The notes under the pieces are model-generated. The model made no database searches, was not told the origin of the DNA, and saw only the letters and a program-made list of their open reading frames with translations. Of a stretch of 64,000 bases of DNA, positions 14,901 to 26,900 are shown piece after piece (within the stretch, counting starts at the first letter, position 1; every line of letters starts with the position of its first letter). The DNA is from Chamaea fasciata (taxonomy: Eukaryota > Chordata > Aves > Passeriformes > Sylviidae). A program made the translations under genes and the position numbers. The stretch covers positions 2,175,001-2,239,000 of the forward strand of contig JARCOQ010000016.1 in assembly GCA_029207755.1 (NCBI GenBank), given 5' to 3'.

Positions 14901-17900
14901 CTGCCTGGCCTGGCTGCTGGGTAGGAGGCACACCAGCCTCCCACTGCCCTGGTCACGGATGGTCACCGTGTCCGTGAGCTTGTACAAGTCTGACACAACC
15001 AACTTACGGCCAAACCTGAAAGAGAGATTGAAATAAAGGTGCTTTATAAAATGGGTAAGGCAATGCTGGAAGCTGCAGGTTTTGTTTAATGAACAGGGAT
15101 ATGCTAGAAACTATTCAATGCAAAATGTTAAAGTAACTAACTTATTCAACCAATGCAGAAGAATTGAGTGAAATACTGGAAGTAGAACCCCCTAAAAAAG
15201 GGCCAGTTTTGCCATCACTGCCTCTGGGTACAAAATGTCCTGCAGCACCTAAGAACAGAAATTCATAATTCTCCACCCTACTACTCTAAGTCACTGCAAA
15301 CAATCATACACGATCATTTTTTTTTTTTTAAAGAAGCACTGGAAAACCACCAGAAACTTACTTTTTTTCATAGATTTCTGTGAATTTGAACACAGGCAAG
15401 CAACAAGCAGGTGCATCCTGCAGAATGGACATTGCTTCTGAGCTGTAAGAAAAGTTTTTGAGCATTAGCACAAAATTAATCTGCTGTTATTAGACTCCAG
15501 CCTAAATCAGCAAGATATTTACAGATGCAGTTTATGAACTATAAATAATACAGGACAAAGTGCGTTCCCTTCCATTCCAGCACTATAAAAGTTGTCATTT
15601 TAGATCAGGGAGTGCAAGTAGTAACATTTCTGCTAATTCATCAGGTCATAACGCTGAAGGAGTTGCATCTTTCATAGGTGGTCCTAAAATCTGAGCACCT
15701 ATAAAATGCAACATCAAAGCTGCAGCACTAGAAGTTACCGGCCTGGTCATTACATTACAAACTTTGAACAGGCAAGAATGAAATAAAGCTATAAATTATA
15801 CAATGGCGAGTAGTACATAATTGTAGAATACTCTACAGTCCAAGCACTAGTTTCATTCCATGAATAAATGATGAAAACTTGCTTCCTAATGCTTTCTTTC
15901 AGTAAGAAAAAAAGAAACAAACAAAAAACCAACTTGTATTCTCACTAGCATCAGCACTCTAAGTTGTATCATGTTCCATGTAGCAAATTAAATGCTGGTG
16001 TTCCCAACTGTGTACTCGGCCTCAAAAACTAAACTCATACACACTTTCTGGAGGAATGAAGAAATAAAAATGCCTAGTGTAATCTTAGCACATAAATTAA
16101 GTTAAAGGTATATCAGTATTATGCAAGAGTAGTAGTACAGCTATTAAACCTCTTTAAACAGAGACCTAGACTCTTCAGATGGAACTTATATTCTAAGTGC
16201 AGAAATGCTACACTAAAACCTAGCCTAGTTGTATTTAACACATTCATCAGGTCATCCAACAGATTTTACTTCCCTCTTATCCCTTTAAGCAGTATTTTAA
16301 ATTATCCCTCAGCTACTAATACATGCTAGGACAACTAAGAAGATGCCAAAGTGCTTATTACCTAAGTAGAGAGAGTGATTTACTAGCAGCTCCTGTTGCT
16401 AATGAGACCTGGATCCTCTTACTGCCAATTTTGTATCTGTGCAGACTGTTGACAGCACTGATGGCTTCTTGCAGATTTTCCATCTGAACCATAGCCTTCA
16501 GCTGGTAGTCTGTGTGGGGACTGAGCTCCACACTTTTTACCTGAGAGGAAGAAAACACCTCATACATTCACACCAAGGCAAGTCACCACTAGAGTGGTCT
16601 TGCTTTGGCCAAGAGCCAAACACAAAAAGGAAGGGAGTGTGATGAGCCACAGCCATCACAGCAATGCAAACAAGAGCCAAGCACAGTGATCCCGGACTAA
16701 GGCAAGCCCCATGGTATTTCATTAACACATGCATCAGCCTCCCATGGAAAGATTATGCCAGGAAAATGTCATCCACAGATCAGACAGAAATAGGACCACT
16801 GACCTCACCTTTCATAATTGCTTTTTATCAATCCACGCTTCCCCTGCTTTTCATCACTTCTGACTCCAAACAGTTTTTACTGTGATTTTAAGCTGACATT
16901 AGGAATGCAGCTTTACAGCTTAAAAAGGCTATCCTGTTAAAGCCTAAGTCTCATCCCTACATACTAATGAGCCACTTAGTAGGAATTTTACATCCCAAGC
17001 TTCAGAAAACCAGATCTATGAAGACCACACACAAATTAAAAACCTAGCACAAGTGGTTATCTGGTCTTTTTAAAGAAAAAAAAAACCCACAACCCATCCT
17101 TTTAACAAGGTTTAAAAGTCCTGCTCCAATACTTTCTCCTTCAGCTCACCTGTACCTAAACCACAAACATGCCCCTAAATACAGATTTAATAAAAGAATT
17201 TGAGCCTTTACCTTGCCATGTCTTGAGAAGATTTCTTGTAAGTTTTGCTGCAACTCTTTTCTGGACAATCTGTAATCTATGTTGCTGATCTGAATGTCTG
17301 CACCATTTGCAAAGGGATCAAGGCAGTCTGTACCACTGGTATGATTCACAACATTGAATGTGAGTGGAGATGATCTATTTGAAAGGTTGGGAGACATACT
17401 CCTGGGTAAAAGAATAACATTTATGAGCTGAAGCAATGCACAATTCTGATATATACATCTCAAAATCAGATAACAGACACAGGTCAAGTGTATAAATACA
17501 GCACTTAAAAGAGATTTTCCTAGTACAGGTGTACAAAACAAATTCCAGCACAAGCAAATCAGCTGTGACTAATCAATGCATACACTGGTGAAGTCTCACT
17601 TCCCCACCCAAGACAGACAGACACTTACCGAGATGACCAGCAACTCTGAGACATGAGTAACGGACTGAGCTGTCTTGAGGCCGTCAACTTACTGAAAGCA
17701 GAGGGATAGCTGACCTGAAATACAGTTTCATCTTTATCTTTTTTATCTACAGGGGAATTGGTAATGCTCCTGGAAGCAGAGGTCTCTTTTCTATTAGCAA
17801 ATATAGATAAGAAAAAGAAAAAACATTATGTTGCAGAATTTACGTTAAAAAGTATGTAACTAACATCTTTTTTTTATTTTATTCTTAAACATACTTCTGA

Positions 17901-20900
17901 CTGTTTTTGGAGGATGATTCTCCTGTTCCAATTTTTTTGGTTGCCAGAGACACGGAAATTGCTGCATTAGAGTTACTCTGAGGAGAAGGAATTTGTTCTC
18001 TCAGACGTTCTTGCTGGTTTTCTGTATTTCTACTGATGTTTTTTGATTCAAGGCGGCACAGCTCCTATATGAAACAGATAAAAGGTCAGCATAAAAGCAC
18101 CAGACATGCCTTGCCAGAGGCCTTCTCTCTGATGGAAGGCTAGATGACTGACCATTTTTTCTTTGATTTTCATTGGTATTTCTTAACAAGGAATTTTTGA
18201 TTTTCTGTGGCAGAAGACAGCAGACTGTTAATTAAATGTTTTGCTACACTGTAGGTCTAACCCTACTTCTCCCTAAAATAAGCAAAATGGATCGCTCTAG
18301 ATGTTACTCATCACCAGTGCAAAAGTTAAAAGTGGCTAGAATTTGACAGAAAGTACCAGCAGTATTTCCAAATTGACAAAAAAGTGGCAGGGAGGGGGAA
18401 CAACAATCACCCTTGCAATAATTGTCTGCTTCCCAAGCAGATGAACACAGCTCTCGTTAAGAAAAGTCATCACACACTACAGTTATATTAGGACTGACAA
18501 GTTAAAGCAGTTACAGAAGCAATCCTCAGAACACACGGAAAAGCAAGAACATGGAACAAGGCAAAACAACAATACCTGTAAACTTTTGACATTTGTGGGT
18601 TTGATGACAGATCCGTGAACCTGGAATCCTCTCCCAGCACAGCCTTTGGTACCAGCAGACTGATCATTTGAGTCTTTGTTGAGGAGGCACAGCTTCGTGT
18701 TCTTGTTAATTTTTTTGGGAGACTTGACCTTGTCAGTTCCCACAAAGCTGGAGCTTTTTGTTTCATTGAGTTCTTTGTTTTTGGGAGTGAAAGACACTAC
18801 AATCCTGTTACCAAAAACGTCTTCATTTTCCATTCGCTTCCGAGCCCGCTCCGCACTCTCCTGGTTTAGGAAGCGGAGAATTGCACTGCTCCCAGAAATG
18901 CTCAGCACCTTCCCTCCACAGTTGTCTGACAAACGCCTCAGGCGATTGCTGACACTTTTGCTGTCTCTGTTTGTTGGCAGATTATAGACATATAACAGCG
19001 TGTGACAAGCCTGTTAAAAGGGGGGAAGATTTTCATTTGACTCTGCCAGAACACCCTCTGGTTCAAAACCAGTAGTTCTAACACTGGTTCTGGTGACCAT
19101 GTCCTCCTCCCACCACTCCCATCCCATCACCAAGTCATTCCTTTCACAGGTACCAAGGTACATCCTCAAATTTCCATCTCCAATATAAAGTTATAATAGA
19201 CTACAAAGTTCCTGATCAGTACCTGATCAATTCTGCAGATGAGAAAGCACCATTGCTAACTATCCAATAACCTATATATTCTGTACATGCATGTGAAAGC
19301 ATAGGTCAGGAAGTTATTTCAAGAAAGAAAAAGCCATGAGTGCTGTACCAAGACACCACAGCATATCCAGAGGGAATCACCAAGGAAGGCAAAGACCCAA
19401 GAGAAGGCACAGTCACAGTCACTCAAAAGTTAAGAATGCATCACTAAGATATCCTAATGCACAACTAAGTTCTTACCCAAACTCTCTGCCAGGGAAAGAA
19501 AAGCACGTAAGATACACTATCTGGTAAAGTATTTAGTGGGAAGAACGTATCTTTACTATTTCACTTTGTAGTTAACTACTTTCTCATCTAGTATTTCATT
19601 TTTCCTGCCTGAAAGCAGAAAGCAAACATTCACATGGTAGTAACTGAAATACACACAGTGGCCAAATACACAGCAGACATCACTCCCCATCATAATTAAC
19701 ATAATTTCAGCCTGCTGTCCTCCTAAATTACAACAAAAACTGCAATTTGACACTTGGAAATGTCTGTCACATCAAGAATTAAAATCTTTACCGGCATTTT
19801 CAGTGGTAACCTTGGTGGCAAGTCTGAAATAAATTCTTCAAAACAAATAAGTTCATGGGCATGATGTAAGAGTGCTTCTGAAGCTTGGTTTTTATGTACC
19901 AAAATGATCCGGAAACCATGTCGATGTCTCAGGTCACTCAGCTCCAAAGCAAAGTTCACATCCGCTGCAGGGGAAATAAATGAAATAGGCAAGGAAGCAC
20001 TTGAAAAATATGATTGAAGGAAAAATCCCACAAATTTCACTCAAGTTCTACTTCTCATTGGAAATCTCCAATGAAAAAGCACCAACAGCTACAAGGCTTC
20101 TCAGGCATTATTTAAATCAGCAGTTCACATTCAGTCTCAAGACAAGGGCTTCCTTTCAACAGCAGCTTGTAGCAATTCATCAGCAGGGCACTGGACTGGT
20201 ACTGGGCATTTCTGTAGCAAACATTTGTTTAGCTTTAGGGAGAAACCCAAGGCCAACACATGGCAATTCAATAGCTGAGTGGATTGCAGATTTAACTGTG
20301 TAATATATAATATGCTGGTATGAGAACTAAAAAGATACATTTTGCTCAGACCATAAATACAACTCCATGAGTTTTAATTTATGAGCTTCCTGCTGAAGCT
20401 AACTTTAGACAGTAGTCACACACATACCTACTGACACTGCAAAAGGCATCAAATCATAACAGTGACTGAACTGAGCCAAGTTCTCATCTTACTGTCGCTG
20501 CTTTTCCTTTGCTGCCACTGACATTAAGCAGTCCAGTTAAAGCTGGTTCTCAACACCACCCTTGGAAATCATATGTAAAAATACTGTGGAAGAGAGGAAC
20601 TGAAGCCAGCACTATAGCTGAGTACCACAAACACTTACTTGACACAAGAACCACAGTGGCAGGTGCAGTGTGTGTATCAGCAAATCTCCTCAGACTCTGT
20701 CTGAGTTTGTCATCAGCAGCATTCTTGGCTGTAGCATTGATGTGTGCAACAGTCACCTGTGGAAACGCATAGATACACTCTGAAGAAAAGCTTCAATGGA
20801 ATTAAAAAAAAATTAAAATATAAACTCTCACATGCACTTTTAATTTAGGTAAATTAATGCATACATGCACAGAATCAAAAACTGGGATCAAAAACTGTTC

Positions 20901-23900
20901 TGTGAGCACTAAACTTCAACCCTAGTTGTTCAGCAATGTCTTTGGGGTGACGTCTGCTGTTCTGTGTAAAGGATCACAATTCATACACCTCAAAAACATC
21001 ACAGAAACTGCCAACCTGTTATCATATCTGCAATTTAGAGGGTGGAAATTTCTGACATGGAAACCAACACAAAAAGCAATAAAAAAACTACCAAGAAACA
21101 GAAGGTATCAATGGAAAATACATGTAGTGTTAAAAGTGCTACAAACAATACCACTAATCTACAGGTGCCCTTACCAATCAGCACAGTATTCACTAATAAA
21201 GTAAAAAAGTTCATTTCACAGAATCATAGTTCTTTTAGGTTAATCATTTGGTCACAGATTTGAAGGATAACAGAAACTCCACAAACACATTTTACTGCAT
21301 GAGATAAAGACACTCTTGTGAACATTGAAACTAAAGCTAAACCAGTTATCTAGAGATAACAGAATGCAGATTCACTTTTTACAACTATCACAGCAGCAAA
21401 AATAAAATAAATCAGCATTAGAGACCTCACCCATAAACTAAAGAGGCACTAAACCCACAGAAGCAAACAAAGCTTTAATGAACACGAATCCACCTTGGCA
21501 CACTCCAAGTACACAAACTCTCAAGCAAGGACACCAAGCTGGTGCTGGTGGGATACCTGGCAGTTGTTTAGCTCCTGAATAACTTCTTTATTTTCTTTAC
21601 TGATGTCACACACACAGATGAATTCTGCCTCTCTGTGACCTTTGAAAAACTTCTCCCGAATCCTCTGCACAACTGCTATAGCCGAACGGCCGGTGGGGAC
21701 TGAGCAGTTTTCAATATCCCAGAAGACTCCAATGGGGGGCAAGTTTTCCAGAACTTGGCCTGTTATTGCAACTTCCGGGGACCCTGTGCAGGTGGAAGAA
21801 CACAGCTCATTTTCGTCTCCAAATACTGAAAAAATTAAACTTAGCATAGTATGATCTTTGCACGTGGGAAGCCTTATGAACAACAGGCCCAAGAATGCAA
21901 GTTCAGTTTTACTTTAAGGAATCCAACAAACCATCAGTCTTAAACGAAAATTTAGTCACTCTCAGATTAGGATAAAGATGCAAGACAACTTTGACTTTTC
22001 TTTTAAGCTCTCAAACAATCAAGTAATGTATTTTTAAAAAATTACCAAATGCCAGAAAAAACTGTCTGAAGTTGTGTAACACTTGGTGCTGTGTCAGTAA
22101 CAGAAGGAAAACATGGAAACTGTTCAAATTTACACTGTGGATTAGATAAGAAATCTAAACAAAACTGGATAAGATGGCCAGTACCATGATGGTGATTACA
22201 GAAAATCAAGGCAATATAGAACCAACACAAAGTATCCTACAGCTCAAGAGAGTGAGCTACAGAGTTTTTGCTATTGCAGGCCAAGCTGGTGTTTCAGGAC
22301 TATGAAAATCTATTTAAATTTGAACTAACATTCATACAGCCATTCCATCCCTAAAAAACAACTTGAAAAGCAACATGAGGAATGACACAGAATCCTCACA
22401 GTTCAAAAACAAGCTACAAATTAATGTTACCTGAGAATTTAAAAGAAGGCACACCTGACAATCACATCTGTTTGTATGTTGGTTAGTTACCCAAAAGATT
22501 CACTGGAATTGCACTTGGTAAAAGACAAGTGATTGGGGTGTCTCACCTTCAAAACTTTAAAATGGATGTAGTTTTAAAGTAGCAGTAAAACGATCAATTT
22601 CTTAATATTCTGTGACTTTAAAGTTTATAACTTTTATGATATGATTTTGTAGTTGAAGCAGTACTAACATTGTAGAAAGACCATGCAATTATTTCACACA
22701 GGATTTTCCTCTTAAGAACACTTGAGAAAGCTCTACTGTAATTATAAATACTACACCTTTACTGCATGTGGAAAGACAATAGACACTACATTATGAAAAT
22801 GCTTTTCAAATATGGCTGAAGATATTTTCTTTATATATCACTGAAAAAAACTCCAGCTTTCAAGGCTCCAGAAATTATTTTTCTAGTTCTTAAAACAGTA
22901 AAAGCAATAATAGTAAACCCAAAACTATGGAAACAATACAGTAAATTAGCTAAGTAGTCAAAACATCCAAAACCAAGTGATAAATTTTCAAAACAGAGAC
23001 AAGTTATTATTTTACTGTTTAGTCTTCTACGAGTTTATAGAAGTTTCCAGATAATAGTGCAATTTAAGAGAACTCTTGCTGTGCAACAGTATCTAAAAGG
23101 AGAACATCCACTAAATGGAAGTTTCAAACAAATGTGGTTTACCATATTTCTGTGGTGATTTGCCAAGGCTGCTTGCCAGTATCAAACTCTTCTCATTTCC
23201 TGTTCCTTTGGTTCCACAGCCATTACAGATTGGGATAGGAACAGGTGCAGTCTGTGCACTTGGAGGAGGAATATTTGGCCAGATTTTAGCAGCATCAACT
23301 AGGCTGTTTCTGGTTGGCTGTGGGGACAATTTTTCAGAATACATGTTCATTTAGTATACAATATTAACACATGCTATTCCATGCTAGAAACACTTGGTTT
23401 CCCTTCTGCAACAAATGCCACTTCAGATGTGCTTTACAGAGCTAATTAACAACAGTATGGTGGCATGAAGGAAACTTCTATCCTCCCATCCCAGCATGTT
23501 CAGCTTTAGACTTCCAAACACAAGGGAAGATTCTACTAAACTCAATACATCAAGACATGCCATCTTTAAGTAGTACTAATATGTATCCTTTAAAAAAAAT
23601 TAGAAAAACCAATCAGACCTAATATACAAAACTTGCACATGAAGAGTAAAAGGTATGATAACTCAAAATATTTTGAATTCACCATTTAGTTGACTAAAGT
23701 GACATTCCACTTTTATGTTGGAAACTTAGAAGTAACAGATCCTGCAAAACTGAGTAAATTATTTCACTAGAAATTCCTAGCAATATTCAAGCACAGTTCT
23801 AACAAGTTCTGAATTTTACTAAATTGGGACTAAAGTATAAATTAGAAATTTGGGAAGACCAAACCAAGACTAGAATATCCTTGTAGCATAAGACATACCG

Positions 23901-26900
23901 CCTGACTTACAAATGGCTCTTTATTGATCAGCTGCCCAAGGGTACATCTTAACTCCTGTTAGCCTTTTCTCAGAGTCCCTACCCTGGAACAGTTTAATTG
24001 GAGCTGTAAAGAAGAGATGACTAGATTTGAAAGAAGTTAAAACTCCATTCCAGCACGTTTACAGATCCCCTGTAGGCTGAACAGAGCGCAACGGGAAGAC
24101 AAAAGAGCTATCACAGAGTGTTACCTCAGAAAAGAGCTCAGCGTCCAAAAGGCTGCACATTCGGACAGTGCATCACCAGCTAGGGGGATGCCAGCTGCGC
24201 CCACAGGAGTTGGCGTTTCGCTCAAGTGACACAGCTTTGACAAGACCCACGTCCCACAGAAAGGAAAGGAGAAGGGGGTGTGTACAAACCTTGCTCAGGC
24301 AGTCAGTGCAGTAGTGAGAGCCCTTCAGGCACACGGGGGGCACCACGTTGAGGTGCAGAGGGTTGGCGCACAGGCGCGGCGGCAGCTCCGGCTGCGCTCC
24401 GTGCTCGTCCAGGCGCCCCGCGGCCCCGAACTCGGGACAGGGGAAATAGCCGGAGGAGGGGCAGCCCGGCAGGGCTGGGAACTGATGCAGCTTGTGCACG
24501 TTACCATGGCAGGGCTGGAAATGGAGTTTGCCACAGCAGGCCAGGTGCTGACAGGAAGAGACACTGTTTTCTACGCACATGCCAGAGAACTCACTGGAAA
24601 TTCCTGCCAAATTGCTTCTAGCTGGAGGGTTCTTCAGTGAAGATGCAGACTGATAAGCAAATCCTGACCCTACTTGACAAGTTATCGTCCCAGTGCTTTT
24701 TGAGTCTAATATTGTGCCAGGGTGAATCAGGCTCCCACCACCACCACCACCACAATGCATTTGTGGAGTACAAGAAGAGTCAGAGCCATGAGCACAGCAG
24801 CTTACTTTGGGGCCAGGGGAAAGTTGTAATTGCTGTTGCTGAAGAGGATGAACATCGGGAAGTGGCACTGCTGGAAACAACTTAGAGCCAGCATGAGGAG
24901 ATGAAGCATCCTTCAATTCTACAGCAGCTTTCTTGTTCTCCATGTAATCTTTCTGGAAAATGAAAGCTCAGTTACATTCAGGTGCACAAATAAAACAATA
25001 ATTTTATAGAGTAAAAAGCATGTATTTTTAGACGATTATGATTTTACATTTAAAGTGCTATCTTTATGACTACTACCACCTCACTGACTGAACACGTAAA
25101 ATATTAAGAGAACCATGACAGTTACATGTGCCAGCCCTAGGTATACTGGTATCAGTGGAATTTGGAAGCAATAAACCCAAAGAGCTATAAGCCAAATAGC
25201 AATGAGTCTATAAAACAGAATCAAAAAAGCAGAAAACTGTTAGGCTAAGGCTGAGATATCCTTATTTCTTGTAAGAACAAACATATACTGATATGACAAA
25301 GCTTCACAACTTGCAGATACGTATGTAATCATATTTTAGTTTGAATAAAGATTTAAAAATTCTATCAAAATTGTGAAAGTAATGTATTAAAATGGTATGA
25401 CTTAAAAAAGCAGAAATTACATCAAGCAGGTAATACAGCAGAGAGCAAAGAAGGCTAAAGTTCCACAACAATTAGGTGGTTTTTGTCTACTCTGATTTAA
25501 GTCATTAAGATGTACAGAAAAAGGCATAGAGGAAGTTTTTTAAAATGCCAGCAGTGAAAACCAAGCAAGGATAAAAGAAGCACAGAACAGTTAAGGTCAG
25601 TAGAGGTAACCTGCAAAGAACACTGCTACAAAACTTCTGAACAACTCTTATTTTCCAAATCGAATTGAATGCATTTCCTACTACACATGAATGAATAATT
25701 AGTTACCCATTCCTCTGTACTTGATGCTACATCTCATGAAGACAAACTCTGCCAAAAATCTGTCTGGAACTGATTTATATACTGAATCCCAGATTTTATG
25801 GCAGCTTCCTTCCTAACCCTCAACACATGGAAACAGCAACATGCTGATCCCTTTCTCTTATGTCTTTACTTAATCAGATTAAATGTGTCTAAATGAGTGT
25901 TACTTAACAGCTGGAGCTCCAGTACCTAATTGTGTTGTACTACTCCTTCTCATCCTTAGCCCTTTACATCTTAAATGTATAGAGCTATGTATATCACAGA
26001 AAAGGAACATTTAAAGAAATGGAAGCAAGGAAAAAGACATTGTGAAGAATAGTCTCTACAATTGCTGTAGCCACTACTTAAAAATTCAGAGAACCAAGTT
26101 TGCCTCCAAACTAAACAGATAAATTGGAAGCATGATCTCCCTACTCTACTCTTCAGCAATAACTTGGCAGAGCTCCCCAGAAGCTCCTCACACCTTTCAG
26201 GCAGCCAAAACTGCATTATCCCAAACAGTTGTGGAGAGTGAAGCCTGACAAGCAAAGCAGCTTGCCTGTTCTCACCAGCACTGGTGTGAGTGCTGTGAAG
26301 GCTCTAAGTCCCCAAGCAGGTTTTGTACTCACCTTGGGAGCCGCTGCCTCCTCTTCCCTCCTTCCCCACCCCTCCTTTAGTCAGAAACCCCACTGGAGTC
26401 AGGCCCCCATCCCCTGTGCCCTGGGAGCCTGAGCAGCTCTCAGAGAAGGCAGGAATTACCGTTTTTGCAGCACAAGGCAAAGCCTTCTCAGCAGCAGAAA
26501 AGCAATCAGAGAGTTTCCAGAGCCATGGCTTAGCATCATTGTCTTGTCTCTGAAGCCATCCCAAGGACCTATTGCAGAGCTTCTCCGTCCTCTTTCCTTC
26601 CATCATACAGCCAAACAAAAAGGTTCAACATCCTTTCATCCCCCCTTCCTTTCATTCTTCCCACCTGCTAGGAGGAAAGAAACAAAGAGCACGCTTTAAA
26701 TAACTTTTAAAGCCAGACAGAGAAAAACCACGGTGGTCTGAAGAATCCCACTGCTGCTTTGTCACTGCACCTGCATTAATTATGTGAAATGTAATTATGC
26801 CCATGGCCAAGGATCCTTTTTAACACAGGAATGCTCCTCGTGACCCACAGCACAGAAGAACCTTGAGGTCCATGGCATCAGCTGGAGTCACCCAGCTGCT

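Noticed and set aside
21210..21245. CACAGAATCATAG...TTTTAGGTT, resembling the terminal part of a CR1 element
   Set aside because: Only about 30 bases resemble the CR1 end, with no flanking CR1 body visible; too short to call.
23318..23350. An ATG at 23350 that would extend the MARF1 exon upstream as an alternative start
   Set aside because: A good acceptor (CCCCACAG) lies right before PTRNS, and the human protein continues from the previous exon at this point. The extra residues are intronic.
26607..26618. A MARF1 start a few codons upstream of the ATG pair
   Set aside because: The codon at 26618-26616 is TTG, not ATG. The first in-frame ATG is at 26606, and the human protein starts with the same MMEG.
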